Assembly: GCA_903824785.1 (NCBI GenBank)
Contig: CAIJYD010000022.1
Span: forward strand, 19,597-83,596
Direction of reading: 5' to 3'
Length of the DNA: 64,000 nucleotides
From: an uncultured Bacteroidota bacterium
Lineage (GTDB): Bacteria > Bacteroidota > Bacteroidia > Bacteroidales > VadinHA17
Shown: positions 1-9,880 of the stretch, piece after piece
Numbering within the stretch: position 1 is the stretch's first letter
Layout of the letters: every line of letters begins with the position of its first letter
Notes under the pieces: model-generated
What the model was told of the DNA's origin: nothing
What the model saw: only the letters and a program-made list of their open reading frames with translations
The model's database searches: none
Position numbers and translations under genes: made by a program

Positions 1-1
1 A

Positions 2-1396
2 GCAACCGACCCCGGAGTTCGTGACGCCTGGGTTCGTGGCTTTAACCCGATGTGGGAAAATATGTACAAAACACGAGGCTGTCTGGGCGGAGCTTTATGG
101 TCGGGGATTGACGACGCATTTTTTCTCCCTGAGGGTAAGCTTGTAGGGTATGGCGAGTGGGGCCCGATTGATGGCTGGCGAAGGATGAAACCCGAATATT
201 ATCACATAAAAAAAACCTACTCTCCCGTAATTATCAGTAACAGGAAAACTTCTTTCACAAAGAACGGAGAGATCCTTCTTCAGGTTGAAAACAGGTTCGA
301 TTTCACCGATCTCCGGGCCTGCAGGTTCGAATGGGAGATAGCAGGTGCAAAGGGGACTTCAGCAATTAATCTTGCACCCCACAACTCAGGGATCCTCAGA
401 ATTAATCCGGGCAATATTCAGGACGGAGGTAAAATCCTTACTGTGAAGGTTTTCTCACCTTACAACCTTCTGATAGATGAGTCGTCAGTTGAGATTGGAG
501 ATATTAACTACGGAGATTTTCCGTTCAGTCAGGCGCCTCAGGAAGCATTGAAAATGCAGGAAGATCAGCTTTTAATAAACATATCAGGAAAGGATTTTAA
601 CTGGATATTTGACAAAAGAAGCGGGAAACTGGCGGCCGCTTCTTACAGAGGCGATACAGTTCTCTCCGGTGGGGCAGAGCTGATGATTCTTCCACTGCAC
701 AGCGAGGAATGTAAAACAGAGCACAGCCTCAATATTCCGTTTATGAATAACAGCTGTAAAGAGTGGGCTCTTAAATCGGTAACCTCCGGTATAAGCAACG
801 ATTCGGTTTTTATTCTTGTGAAGGGTTCTTATAAAGAGGCTGATATTGTTCTGAGATATTGTTTTCTGAAGGGAGGAACCCTTATAACTGATTACAGTTT
901 TACCGTAAAAGGAAATACTGATCCGCGTCAGATTGGGCTGGTATTCTCTGTTCCCCGTTCCAATGAGCAAATGAGTTGGTTTCGTAAAGGATTCTGGTCT
1001 TCTTATCCTTCGTGGCACATTGGCAGAATAAAGGGTGAAGCAGTGCCGTTCCCTCCGGGTTGTTTTTATGTGAGCAAGCAGGGAACGGAACCGGTAAACG
1101 AATGGAGATTTGATGCCAATAGCCTGGGAACAAACGATTTTCGATCGACAAAAGATAATATCTACTGGGCAGCTTTAACCAGACCCTCCGGAGCCGGTAT
1201 TATTGCTTTGTCAGAAGGAAAGCATTCTTTCCGCTCTTTTGTCAATGGTAACAGGATAGACTTTCTGGTTGCCGACTATTCTAACGGAGGAGGAGAGATG
1301 TTTTTTGCATCTCATATGGAATCTGAAAGGAAAACTCTTAAAACAGGTGATACTTTTAAAGGTCAGGCTATTCTTAAAATCGTTACTGGGAAATAA
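2..1396 (+). CDS. Glycoside hydrolase family 2 protein, C-terminal part (5' end outside window)
   Basis: The reading frame is open from base 2 to the TAA at 1394-1396, so the gene begins upstream of the window. The first ~65 residues carry the end of a GH2 TIM barrel, with a 'GGALWSGIDD' strand and the tryptophan-rich 'YGEWGPIDGWRRMKPEYYH' segment seen in Bacteroidota beta-galactosidase-like enzymes. The remainder is beta-rich: an Ig-like domain followed by a large beta-sandwich like the LacZ small-chain domain. The catalytic glutamates must lie upstream. It probably hydrolyses a beta-linked sugar in the periplasm or outside the cell; the substrate cannot be told from this fragment. The ATG at 50 offered by the ORF track is internal. 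Confidence 0.85.
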   Translation, partial: ATDPGVRDAWVRGFNPMWENMYKTRGCLGGALWSGIDDAFFLPEGKLVGYGEWGPIDGWRRMKPEYYHIKKTYSPVIISNRKTSFTKNGEILLQVENRFDFTDLRACRFEWEIAGAKGTSAINLAPHNSGILRINPGNIQDGGKILTVKVFSPYNLLIDESSVEIGDINYGDFPFSQAPQEALKMQEDQLLINISGKDFNWIFDKRSGKLAAASYRGDTVLSGGAELMILPLHSEECKTEHSLNIPFMNNSCKEWALKSVTSGISNDSVFILVKGSYKEADIVLRYCFLKGGTLITDYSFTVKGNTDPRQIGLVFSVPRSNEQMSWFRKGFWSSYPSWHIGRIKGEAVPFPPGCFYVSKQGTEPVNEWRFDANSLGTNDFRSTKDNIYWAALTRPSGAGIIALSEGKHSFRSFVNGNRIDFLVADYSNGGGEMFFASHMESERKTLKTGDTFKGQAILKIVTGK

Positions 1397-1496
1397 CTGA
1401 CGGGTTTGCATTTCATTTGTGAGCTTTTTGATTTTTGATTCTGAAAATTGATTATATTTCTGCATAATTGATTGTTAATAATATAACACCACTGAC

Positions 1497-3107
1497 ATGG
1501 CAGAATTTCTATACGAGAATCCTTTTCAGATTGAGAAGGATAATACAATCTATCGGCTGCTTACCAAAAAATATGTTAAGACAGTCGTTATTGAGGGGAG
1601 AAAGATTCTGAAAGTTGACCCTGAAGGTCTCGAACTTCTTGCAAAAGAGGCTGTTTCAGATATCTCTTTTTTTCTAAGGACATCTCATCTTGAAAAACTT
1701 GCTAAAATTCTTGAAGATCCTGAAGCTACTGACAATGACCGTTTTGTTGCATATCTGATGCTGAGGAATACAGTTGTATCATCCAAAGGTGATCTGCCAT
1801 GGTGTCAGGATACCGGAACGGCAATTGTTATAGGGAAGAAAGGGGAGCAGGTCTGGACGGGTGTAAACGATGCGGAATATCTTTCAAGGGGAATCTTTGC
1901 AACATATAAACAGAAGAACCTCAGGTATTCACAGGTAGTCCCGTTAACAATGTTTAATGAAAAAAATACCGGAACAAATCTTCCGGCTCAGATTGATATT
2001 TATTCCAGAGAGGGAAATTCGTATGAGTTTCTGTTTATTACAAAAGGTGGCGGATCGGCAAATAAAACGTTCCTCTACCAGCAAACCAAATCGCTGTTAA
2101 ATGAAGAGTCTCTGATTAAATTTGTCAGGGAGAAAATCAAGGATCTTGGCACTTCAGCCTGCCCTCCCTATCATCTGGCTCTGGTTATCGGCGGCACTTC
2201 TGCCGAAGCTACACTTAAGACCGTTAAGGAAGCTTCAGCAGGTTATCTCGATTATCTACCTGTAATCGGGAATGAAAGCGGACGTGCCTTCCGCGATATT
2301 GAATGGGAAAAAAGAATTGAGAAGATCTGCCATGAGTATGGTGTGGGTGCTCAGTTCGGAGGCAAATATTTTGTTCATGATGTTAGAGTTATCCGTCTTC
2401 CGAGGCATGCCGCTTCATGTCCTGTTGGTCTTGGAGTTAGTTGCAGTGCCGACAGAAATATCAAAGCAAAGATCAACGTTGATGGAATTTTTCTTGAAGA
2501 GCTTGAAAGAAATCCTGCACGCTTTTTGCCTGCTAAAGCTCCGGAACTTGAAAAGCCCGTTGAAATTGACCTCGACCGGCCTATGAAAGAGGTCCTGGCA
2601 GAACTCACTAAGTATCCTGTAAAGACACGGTTAAATTTAACCGGAACTCTAATTGTTGCCAGGGATATTGCACATGCGCAGATCAAGAAGATGATTGATG
2701 AAGGTAAGCCAATGGCTGAATATTTTAAAACTCATCCTATTTATTATGCCGGGCCTGCAAAAACCCCTGACGGCATGCCTTCCGGAAGTTTCGGACCTAC
2801 TACAGCCGGACGAATGGATTCTTATGTTGACCTTTTCCAGAGTATGGGTGGCTCACTCATTATGGTTGCAAAGGGAAACCGTAGCAGACAGGTTATTGAT
2901 GCTTGCAAAAAACATGGAGGATTTTACCTCGGATCAATCGGAGGGCCGGCAGCTATTCTTGCAGAGGAGAATATTAAGTCGGTGGAATTAGTTGATTTTG
3001 AAGATCTTGGTATGGAAGCCATCAGAAAGATAAAAGTCGTGAATATGGCTGCATTTATTATTACCGATGATAAAGGCAATGATTTTTTCGATGAGTACAA
3101 TAAATAG
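1497..3107 (+). CDS. Class I fumarate hydratase (iron-sulfur fumarase)
   Basis: Full-length 536-residue protein of the single-chain class I fumarase family, which interconverts fumarate and malate in the cytoplasm using an oxygen-sensitive [4Fe-4S] cluster. Visible family features are 'LPWCQDTGT' around Cys103, 'VIGGTSAE', a cysteine-containing '[15 protein letters not shown]' block, and the C-terminal half with '[13 protein letters not shown]' and '[13 protein letters not shown]'. The alpha and beta portions are fused, as in E. coli FumA/FumB. It stands alone: the gap to the upstream gene is 100 bp and the downstream gene starts 188 bp later. Anaerobic fumarate respiration or the reductive branch of the TCA cycle would be its usual setting in this phylum. 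Confidence 0.93.
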   Translation: MAEFLYENPFQIEKDNTIYRLLTKKYVKTVVIEGRKILKVDPEGLELLAKEAVSDISFFLRTSHLEKLAKILEDPEATDNDRFVAYLMLRNTVVSSKGDLPWCQDTGTAIVIGKKGEQVWTGVNDAEYLSRGIFATYKQKNLRYSQVVPLTMFNEKNTGTNLPAQIDIYSREGNSYEFLFITKGGGSANKTFLYQQTKSLLNEESLIKFVREKIKDLGTSACPPYHLALVIGGTSAEATLKTVKEASAGYLDYLPVIGNESGRAFRDIEWEKRIEKICHEYGVGAQFGGKYFVHDVRVIRLPRHAASCPVGLGVSCSADRNIKAKINVDGIFLEELERNPARFLPAKAPELEKPVEIDLDRPMKEVLAELTKYPVKTRLNLTGTLIVARDIAHAQIKKMIDEGKPMAEYFKTHPIYYAGPAKTPDGMPSGSFGPTTAGRMDSYVDLFQSMGGSLIMVAKGNRSRQVIDACKKHGGFYLGSIGGPAAILAEENIKSVELVDFEDLGMEAIRKIKVVNMAAFIITDDKGNDFFDEYNK

Positions 3108-3295
3108 CAGATAATTTTTTCGGATTTTGCTTTAATTACCAATAACTTACCACGATAATATCAAAAATAAAACTCCTCTCTTAAACCGGGCAGATTGCCA
3201 TGGGGTGGTTCATTTAAAAAAATATTCTGAAAATGATAAATGGTTGTATCAGGTGAAAGATATTTTTTTAACTTGAGCCTCATAAATTTATAATT

Positions 3296-4816
3296 ATGAA
3301 GAGATTTTTTTTATGGTTTTTTCCGGGATTGATTATTGGAGTATTACTTGTTCTTGGCGGTGGAAAAGCATTACATTCGACATCAACAAACCTCTATTGT
3401 ATCTCCTGTCATATCCATCCCATGGCAGATGCATCATGGAAAAAATCTGTTCATTACGATACAAAATCAGGTTGCCGGATTGCCTGTGTGGATTGTCATC
3501 TCCCTCCAAAAGGTGAAGGTTATCTTTGGGCAAAAGGTACAACAGGATTACGCGATCTTTGGAGTAAATGGACCCGCGATTCGGCTTCTTTTAACTGGGA
3601 AGACCGGAGACGGCTCGAGGTTGCCCGGAGCTATGTCTATGAAAGCAGTTGCATAAAATGCCACGAGAATCTTTTCCCGGCGAAGCTAACCAAAGCAGGG
3701 GAGGATGCACATCTCTATTATACACAAACAAAGAAAAGCAAAGAGCTGCATTGTATAAACTGCCACCTTAACGCAGGTCATTTCATTGAAGGGTATACTC
3801 ATGGAAGCAACTCAACCTTCGGAAGCGTCTCTTCTGCAGCAAAAGAGATCTATACTGAAGCTTCAAAGGTAACGGAGTTCAAAAATTTTACTGAACAAAT
3901 TCCTAGAACGCCCGTATCATTCAAAATGGTTGCAATACCCGGAGGAAAATTTATGATGGGAAGTCCTGATTCTGAACCGTTCAGGAAGAAAGAAGAAGGG
4001 CCGGCAAGGGAGGTGGAGATAAGTTCTTTTTTTATGGCTGAGATTGAGGTAAGCTGGGATGAATATCTTGCATTTTATGTTCAGACAGCTGCCGAAGGAC
4101 GCACAACAGATACCGAAGGGATAAGAAAAGCAAGTGTAAAATCGACCGATGCTATTTCCGGAGCCACTCCACCATACGGACAGCCTGATCAGGGATGGGG
4201 CCTTGGTAAACGTCCTGCAATATCGTTCTCCTTTCATGCTGCAGAAACTTATTGCAAATGGTTAACTTCAGTAACCGGGAAAAAATATCGGCTTCCCACT
4301 GAGGCAGAATGGGAATATGCCTGCAGGGCAGGTTCCAAAGATCCCTATTTCTTTCCGGGCGATCCGACAAAATTTCAGAAGAGCGGCTTAAGAGCACGTC
4401 TTTCAAAAAACGATACTGCAGTTATTAATACTTATGTCATATTTAAAGGTAATAGTCCGACAAAAACCCAACCTCCCGACCGGGTAAAACCAAATCCTTT
4501 TGGTTTGAAAAACATGACTGGTAATGTTGCTGAATTCTGTTCAGACTGGTATAGTGCCGATATCCTTTCACAATATCCGCAAGGGTTGATAAGAGATCCG
4601 AAAGGTCCTGAAGAGGGAACGGAGCATGTTCTAAGAGGTGGCTCTTTTTCAACTACTGCTGATGGTTTGCGAAGTGCTGCACGAGATTTTACAAAAACCG
4701 AATCGTGGTTAAAAACAGACCCTCAGATGCCCAAAAGTATTTGGTGGTATTCCGACTGCTTTAATGTCGGCTTCAGAGTAGTGTGTGAATTTGATGAAAA
4801 GACAGGAAAATTGTAA
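3296..4816 (+). CDS. Tetraheme NapC/NrfH-like cytochrome c fused to a SUMF1-type domain
   Basis: 506 residues. An N-terminal membrane anchor (about residues 4-22) is followed by four CxxCH heme-attachment motifs: CISCH (35), CVDCH (64), CIKCH (119) and CINCH (153). This is the NapC/NirT/NrfH pattern of quinol-oxidising membrane cytochromes. From about residue 208 it becomes a formylglycine-generating-enzyme-like (SUMF1/GldK-like) domain, with 'AIPGGKFMMGSP', 'RLPTEAEWEYA', 'GNVAEFCSDWY', 'LRGGSF' and 'NVGFRVV'. The cysteine pair used by true FGE after the GGS motif is missing (GGSFSTTADG), so sulfatase activation is unlikely. Inference: a periplasmic quinol-linked electron carrier with a C-terminal binding or redox domain. 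The downstream gene follows 34 bp later. Confidence 0.85.
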   Translation: MKRFFLWFFPGLIIGVLLVLGGGKALHSTSTNLYCISCHIHPMADASWKKSVHYDTKSGCRIACVDCHLPPKGEGYLWAKGTTGLRDLWSKWTRDSASFNWEDRRRLEVARSYVYESSCIKCHENLFPAKLTKAGEDAHLYYTQTKKSKELHCINCHLNAGHFIEGYTHGSNSTFGSVSSAAKEIYTEASKVTEFKNFTEQIPRTPVSFKMVAIPGGKFMMGSPDSEPFRKKEEGPAREVEISSFFMAEIEVSWDEYLAFYVQTAAEGRTTDTEGIRKASVKSTDAISGATPPYGQPDQGWGLGKRPAISFSFHAAETYCKWLTSVTGKKYRLPTEAEWEYACRAGSKDPYFFPGDPTKFQKSGLRARLSKNDTAVINTYVIFKGNSPTKTQPPDRVKPNPFGLKNMTGNVAEFCSDWYSADILSQYPQGLIRDPKGPEEGTEHVLRGGSFSTTADGLRSAARDFTKTESWLKTDPQMPKSIWWYSDCFNVGFRVVCEFDEKTGKL

Positions 4817-4850
4817 TTTTAACAAAAGAAACATTCCAAATCCATTTAAT

Positions 4851-6191
4851 ATGAAAAACTCAACTATTTCTAGACGTAATTTCCTGGGTAAGGCAGCAAC
4901 AGCAGGAGTTGCAGGGGTAATGGTTCCCTCAATAATAACCAGTTGTTCCCGTGAATCAAAAAAAGTTGTGGAAGTACCTGTCATGCTTGATCAGGCACCC
5001 GACGGACCTGTTCTTAAAGCAGGAGTTATCGGTTGCGGCGGTCGCGGTTCAGGTGCCGCAATAAATTTTCTCAATGCCGGTCCTAATCTTAAGATCGTGG
5101 CTCTGGGAGATACCTTCAAGGATCGTGTTGATTCCTGCAGAGAAAAGATCTTAAAAGAAAAAGGACAGGAAGTTCCTGTTGAAAACTGTTTTGTCGGTTT
5201 CGATGCTTATCAGAAAGTTATTGATGCAGGTGTTGATATTATTATACTGGCTACACCTCCATTCTTCCGTCCCGAACATCTGGCAGCTGCCATTCAGGCC
5301 AAAAAGCATGTGTTTGCTGAAAAACCTGTTTGTGTTGACCCGGCAGGTGCAAGGTCGGTAATGGCTACAGCTCAGAAAGCAAAAGGTATGGAACTGAGTA
5401 TCGTTACAGGTACCCAGCGCCGTCATCAGCGCGATTATGTTGCTGCATGGCAGCAGGTTGCGCAGGGCTCGATTGGCGAAATAACAGGAGGTAATGCCTG
5501 GTGGAATGGTGGAAAACTTTGGCACCGCGATCCTAATGCCGAGTGGAGCGAAATGGAATATATGATCAGGAACTGGGTCAACTGGACATGGCTCTCAGGA
5601 GACCATATTGTTGAACAGCATGTTCATAACCTTGATGTTATTAACTGGTTCACAGGTTCTCATCCTGTAAAAGCTGTGGGTTTCGGATCGAGACTGCGCC
5701 GTGTTACAGGTGACCAGTACGATAATTTCAGTATCGATTATGCTTTTGAAAACGGAATGCACATTCATAGCATGTGCCGCCAGATAAATGGTTGCGTTAA
5801 TAATGTATCTGAAAGAATCCAGGGTTCAAAAGGTTCAACCAACTGCCATAACACTATTCTTGACCTTGCAGGAAACGAGGTCTGGAAATATGAGTATCCT
5901 CTCGATAAAGATGGCAAACCGGGCACCAGTGTCAGTGTTGATCCATACGTTCAGGAACATATCGATCTGGTTACTGCAATACGTACAGGAAAGCCGATTA
6001 ATGAAGCCGAAAATACCGCTGTTACAACCATGGTTGCAATAATGGGACGTATTTCAGCTTATACCGGCAAGGAAACATCGTATGAAGAGATGATGAACTC
6101 CGACCTCAAACTTGGCCCAAAGGTGTTTGAATTTGGTCCTGTCGATATCGTGAAAGAAGTTCCTGTTGCAGGGCTTCCTTTTGTTGTATAA
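4851..6191 (+). CDS. Secreted GFO/IDH/MocA-family oxidoreductase
   Basis: I start at ATG 4851 (446 aa), not 4785. The upstream in-frame ATGs overlap the previous gene, and 4851 opens directly into a signal with 'SRRNFLGKAATAG' and a lipobox-like 'IITSC'. The mature part has a Rossmann motif ('GVIGCGGRGSGAAI') and the family's 'AEKPVC' catalytic-loop signature, then the C-terminal alpha/beta domain with 'WNGGKLWHRDP' and 'DHIVEQHVHNLDV'. Such proteins are NAD(P)-dependent sugar or inositol oxidoreductases, and in Bacteroidota they are often exported. The following exported isomerase-like gene (6313) suggests a shared carbohydrate route. The substrate is unknown. Confidence 0.88.
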   Translation: MKNSTISRRNFLGKAATAGVAGVMVPSIITSCSRESKKVVEVPVMLDQAPDGPVLKAGVIGCGGRGSGAAINFLNAGPNLKIVALGDTFKDRVDSCREKILKEKGQEVPVENCFVGFDAYQKVIDAGVDIIILATPPFFRPEHLAAAIQAKKHVFAEKPVCVDPAGARSVMATAQKAKGMELSIVTGTQRRHQRDYVAAWQQVAQGSIGEITGGNAWWNGGKLWHRDPNAEWSEMEYMIRNWVNWTWLSGDHIVEQHVHNLDVINWFTGSHPVKAVGFGSRLRRVTGDQYDNFSIDYAFENGMHIHSMCRQINGCVNNVSERIQGSKGSTNCHNTILDLAGNEVWKYEYPLDKDGKPGTSVSVDPYVQEHIDLVTAIRTGKPINEAENTAVTTMVAIMGRISAYTGKETSYEEMMNSDLKLGPKVFEFGPVDIVKEVPVAGLPFVV

Positions 6192-6312
6192 ACCTTAACC
6201 TGCTGAACTCCCCGCGTGCATTGGTTTTGCCGGATCAGTCATTCCGGTTCTCCGGTACATGCGGTGGAGCAGGTGGGCATTTCATTACCGGTTCATTCTA
6301 ATTATCAGATAT

Positions 6313-7257
6313 ATGAATAGTTCGAGAAGAAATTTCTTAATAAAAGCCACTGCTGCCGGTGCTGCTGTTTTAGCGGCTCCTTCGGTCTTTGGTTCTGTTG
6401 CCGCTTCACCGCAAAAAAAAGCAGCAGATGCAACAGCCCCGTTCAAACTTAAATATGCTCCTTCCATTGGAATGTTCCGCGAACATGCCGGTAAGGAGAT
6501 TCTTGATAACATTAAGTTCTGTTATGATATGGGCTTCAGGGCAATGTTCGATAACGGACTGATGAACAGGCCGGTTGAGGATCAGGTGAAAATTGCCGGC
6601 GAGATGCAACGTCTTGGAATGGAACTCGGACCGTTTGTTTTGTATGCCGATTTTTCCGTTACATCTTTTGTGCTTAATAAGCCGGAGACACGCGAGATGC
6701 TTGTTAATAAAATGAAAGAAGGGGTTGAGGTGGCTAAAAGGACCGGAGTAAAATGGGCACTGGTTGTCCCGGGAAGGTATGATGAAAGACTCGACAGAGG
6801 TTTTCAGACTGCTAACGTAATTGATAACCTCAGGTATTGCTGCGATGTTATGGAGCCGGCCGGACTTACTATCGTACTGGAACCTTTAAACACTATAAGG
6901 GATCATCCGGGACTGTTTCTTACAGGAATACCCCAGTCATATGCAATCTGCAGAGCTGTGAACAGACCTGTGTGCAAACTTGTCGAAGATATCTATCACC
7001 AGCAGATAACAGAAGGTAACCTTATTCCGAATATTGAAGCAGCATGGAGCGAAATAGCAGCATTTCATTGCGGAGATCATCCGGGCCGTAATGAACCTAC
7101 TACAGGCGAAATAAATTTCAAGAATGTTTTTAAATATATACATAGTAAAAATTATCAGGGTGTTATCTGTATGGAACATGGTATTAGCAACAGAACAAAA
7201 GAGGGAGAAGCCCGCGTAATCCAGGCATATCGGGAATGCGACAGCTTTGAAGAGTAA
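6313..7257 (+). CDS. Secreted TIM-barrel sugar isomerase/epimerase-like protein (hydroxypyruvate isomerase family)
   Basis: Start chosen at ATG 6313 because it opens with the twin-arginine-like 'MNSSRRNFLIKATAAGAA' signal; the ORF-track start at 6259 adds an implausible leader. The 314-residue product has xylose-isomerase-like TIM-barrel features: 'MGFRAMFDNG', 'VVPGRYDE', 'LEPLNT', 'DIYHQQITEGN' and 'HCGDHPGRNEPTTGEINF', the last resembling hydroxypyruvate isomerase metal and substrate residues. Together with the preceding GFO/IDH/MocA gene it looks like an exported sugar-modifying pair. A strong hairpin terminator follows at 7271. Confidence 0.85.
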   Translation: MNSSRRNFLIKATAAGAAVLAAPSVFGSVAASPQKKAADATAPFKLKYAPSIGMFREHAGKEILDNIKFCYDMGFRAMFDNGLMNRPVEDQVKIAGEMQRLGMELGPFVLYADFSVTSFVLNKPETREMLVNKMKEGVEVAKRTGVKWALVVPGRYDERLDRGFQTANVIDNLRYCCDVMEPAGLTIVLEPLNTIRDHPGLFLTGIPQSYAICRAVNRPVCKLVEDIYHQQITEGNLIPNIEAAWSEIAAFHCGDHPGRNEPTTGEINFKNVFKYIHSKNYQGVICMEHGISNRTKEGEARVIQAYRECDSFEE

Positions 7258-7270
7258 TAATTGGCGTAAA

Positions 7271-7297
7271 AGAGGCTGTAGCAAGAGCCTCTTTTTT
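7271..7297 (+). terminator. Rho-independent terminator after the isomerase gene
   Basis: AGAGGCT pairs with AGCCTCT across an 8-base loop and is followed by a run of T. It lies 14 bp after the stop codon of the isomerase-like gene. Confidence 0.8.
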
Positions 7298-7414
7298 GGT
7301 AAATACTTTGTCCTCAGACTGAAGTGAGGAGTAATTAAATTGAAGCCAAATCAGAAATACTCAGATACCATTTGATAATGCTTAGAAATATTATAACCTA
7401 ACAAAAAGTTTTAA

Positions 7415-8539
7415 ATGAAAAAAGTTAATCTGCTTATTAATCTGTTAATGGTTGTAATCTCCTCAACCGGTTTATCCTTTAGTCAGCCAGTAAAGTTTTT
7501 TGCAGGAACTTATACTGGAAAAGATGGAAAAGGGTTGTTCCTCTTTGATCTGAACAGTGAGGAGGGAACATTTAATCTGTTGTCGCAATCCGATGCCGGC
7601 CCAAACCCTTCCTATTTTTGCATTTCGAAAAAATGGGGAATGATCTATGCTGCAAATGAAGTTGGGAAATTTAAGGATATCAGAGGCGGGGGTGTAACAG
7701 CCTTGAGATATGATTCGAAAACAAGTGCAATTGAAAAACTTGGCGATCTGCCGGTACCTAATGGCGGCCCTTGCTATATATCATTGTCTTCCGACGAAAA
7801 TTTCCTTTTTATGGCTAACTATTCCGGTGGTTCGGCTGCTGTTATTAAACTTGACGACAAAGGAATACCTGTAGCTGTCACTGATAATATAATTTACAAG
7901 GCGCCTGAGGGAAAGAGTTCACATGCACATATGATTTCTCCGGGACCTTCCGGCAAATATATCTACATCACCGACCTGGGTCTGGACAGAATCGTGATTT
8001 ATACTCTTGATCCGGTTTCCGGAAAGCTTCAGGAGATACCGGATGGCATTGTTAAAGTCACAGAAGGTGCCGGCCCGCGCCATTTTGTTTTTAGTTCAGA
8101 CGGAAAAAAATTGTTTGTCATCTGCGAGCTGAATTCAACAATAGCTGTATTTGACGTTGAGGCAACCGGCAATCTTAAACAGATTCAGACAGTGAAAACA
8201 TTGAAAGAAGGATTCGTGGGCGAAAGTTTTTGTGCCGACATTCATTTGGGGAAAAAAGGAGATTTTTTATATGGATCAAACAGGGGTGAAAACACCATTG
8301 TTACTTTCAAGGTCGGATCTGACGGAAAACTAACCCTGGCAGGACATACCACCTGTGGCGGAGCATGGCCCAGAAACTTTGTGGTTGATCCTTCCGGAAA
8401 ATATCTTCTCGTTGGAAATGAGAGATCGGGGAATATTTCAATGTTCACAATTGATAAAAAAACAGGCCTTCCTCAGGTACCATCAAAAGATTATACCATC
8501 AAATCACCGGCCTGTCTTAAGTTCTCAGATCTGAAATAG
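7415..8539 (+). CDS. Secreted lactonase-type seven-bladed beta-propeller (6-phosphogluconolactonase/YbhE family)
   Basis: 374 residues with an N-terminal signal peptide ending near 'GLSFSQP'. The mature protein consists of repeated beta-propeller blades, with family motifs such as 'FAGTYTGKDGKGLFLF', 'GGGVTALRYD', 'GAGPRHFVFSSDGK', 'SNRGENTIVTF' and 'WPRNFVVDPSGKYLLVGNE'. E. coli YbhE/Pgl of this family hydrolyses 6-phosphogluconolactone, but the export signal suggests a different extracytoplasmic lactone or carbohydrate substrate. The stop codon directly abuts the start of the next gene (8540), so the two are probably cotranscribed and translationally coupled. Confidence 0.9.
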   Translation: MKKVNLLINLLMVVISSTGLSFSQPVKFFAGTYTGKDGKGLFLFDLNSEEGTFNLLSQSDAGPNPSYFCISKKWGMIYAANEVGKFKDIRGGGVTALRYDSKTSAIEKLGDLPVPNGGPCYISLSSDENFLFMANYSGGSAAVIKLDDKGIPVAVTDNIIYKAPEGKSSHAHMISPGPSGKYIYITDLGLDRIVIYTLDPVSGKLQEIPDGIVKVTEGAGPRHFVFSSDGKKLFVICELNSTIAVFDVEATGNLKQIQTVKTLKEGFVGESFCADIHLGKKGDFLYGSNRGENTIVTFKVGSDGKLTLAGHTTCGGAWPRNFVVDPSGKYLLVGNERSGNISMFTIDKKTGLPQVPSKDYTIKSPACLKFSDLK

Positions 8540-9763
8540 ATGAAGAAACCCATATCTCTCTCTCTTTTAGCAGCTGTTGTAATAATTATTTTCCTGCAGG
8601 GATTCTCAAAACCAGACAGGAAACCATTCAGAAATTATGTTGTACTCATTTCATTTGATGCCTTCAGATGGGATTATGATAAGCTATATAATACACCCAA
8701 CTTAAACCTGCTGGCCCTCGATGGCGTCAAGGCTGGCAGGCTTATTCCCTCTTTTCCAACCAAGACATTTCCTAACCATTACACCATAGCCACAGGCCTT
8801 TACCCCGATCATCACGGTTTGGTGGATAATAGTTTCCCTGCTGCAGATCTCGGTCTTTTCTATAGAATGGGCGACAGGGCTGCAGTAGAGAATCCGGCAT
8901 TTTATGGAGGAGAGCCGGTTTGGGTGACAGCAGAAAAGCAGGGTGTGAAGGCTGCATCCTATTTTTGGGTAGGTTCTGAGGCACCTGTAGGAGGTATGCA
9001 TCCTTCATACTGGAAAAAATATGATGGGAGAGTAACATACCAGGCAAGAATTGATAGTGTAATAAAGTGGCTTGGCTATTCACCTGAAAAACGTCCGGAA
9101 CTGGTTACTCTCTATTTCGATGAGCCTGACCTGATAAGTCACGATTTCGGACCGGAATCGCCCCAGACTGGCAAGGTTGTTTCATCTCTCGATAGTATCA
9201 TTGGCGTCATCAGAATGAAACTTTCTGCTCTGCCCGATGCAAAAAAAATAAATCTGATTGTTCTGTCTGATCATGGTATGAGCTCTGTTTCTTCAGAGAG
9301 GTATATTAACCTTAAGAGTGTTGTACCCAACAGGATGATAGCTTCTATTTCAGGAGGAAATCCGGTCTGTCTGATTAATCCTGCTGAAGGGAAACGAGAC
9401 AGTGTCCTTAATCTGCTTAATTCGGTAAAAGGGATGAAAGCCTGGCGGAAATCGGAACTTCCTCCAAAATGGAACTATGGTACTCACCCCAGGATACCTG
9501 AAATTGTTGTTGTTGCTGACAGCTCCTGGAGCATTGGCACAAGGGCGGAAGGCTCTTCTATGAAAGTTGGCGCTCATGGATACGACAATTCAAACTCTGA
9601 CATGTTTTCTATATTTTATGCTGCCGGCCCCTCATTTAAAAAGGGTTACAAATTCAAAGAATTGAATAACACAGATATTTATAACCTTATTTGCAGAATT
9701 CTTGATATTATTCCTGCTAAAAATGATGGTGATCCGAAACATATTAAAGGAATGCTCAGGTAG
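8540..9763 (+). CDS. Type I phosphodiesterase/nucleotide pyrophosphatase (alkaline phosphatase superfamily)
   Basis: 407 residues with an N-terminal signal or anchor. Metal and catalytic residues of the NPP branch are visible: Asp in 'SFDAFRWDY', the nucleophile Thr in 'PTKTFPNHYTIATGLYP', Asp and His in 'DEPDLISHDFGP', Asp-His in 'LSDHGM' and a late His in 'GAHGYDN'. NPP enzymes cleave phosphodiester or pyrophosphate bonds in nucleotides or phospholipid headgroups in the periplasm. Glycerol genes lie just downstream, so a glycerophosphodiester or lipid headgroup substrate is a reasonable guess only. Confidence 0.9.
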   Translation: MKKPISLSLLAAVVIIIFLQGFSKPDRKPFRNYVVLISFDAFRWDYDKLYNTPNLNLLALDGVKAGRLIPSFPTKTFPNHYTIATGLYPDHHGLVDNSFPAADLGLFYRMGDRAAVENPAFYGGEPVWVTAEKQGVKAASYFWVGSEAPVGGMHPSYWKKYDGRVTYQARIDSVIKWLGYSPEKRPELVTLYFDEPDLISHDFGPESPQTGKVVSSLDSIIGVIRMKLSALPDAKKINLIVLSDHGMSSVSSERYINLKSVVPNRMIASISGGNPVCLINPAEGKRDSVLNLLNSVKGMKAWRKSELPPKWNYGTHPRIPEIVVVADSSWSIGTRAEGSSMKVGAHGYDNSNSDMFSIFYAAGPSFKKGYKFKELNNTDIYNLICRILDIIPAKNDGDPKHIKGMLR

Positions 9764-9880
9764 GTTTATAAATGATCCGGATAGGCGCGGAGAGCAAATA
9801 TCCTTTATGAATTTTGTGGTTATTTGATTTTGTTTTTCAGGATATTTCTCACTGTTATTATTGTTAAAATCTGAAATAGG

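Noticed and set aside
584-1151. Minus-strand ORFs inside the GH2 fragment
   Set aside because: Shadow frames of a clearly coding plus-strand gene.
3900-4816. Formylglycine-generating enzyme function for the SUMF1 domain
   Set aside because: The catalytic cysteine pair after the GGS motif is absent, so sulfatase activation is not supported.
4785-4850. Upstream start of the GFO/IDH/MocA ORF
   Set aside because: Overlaps the previous gene and would put extra residues before the signal peptide; 4851 gives the signal directly.
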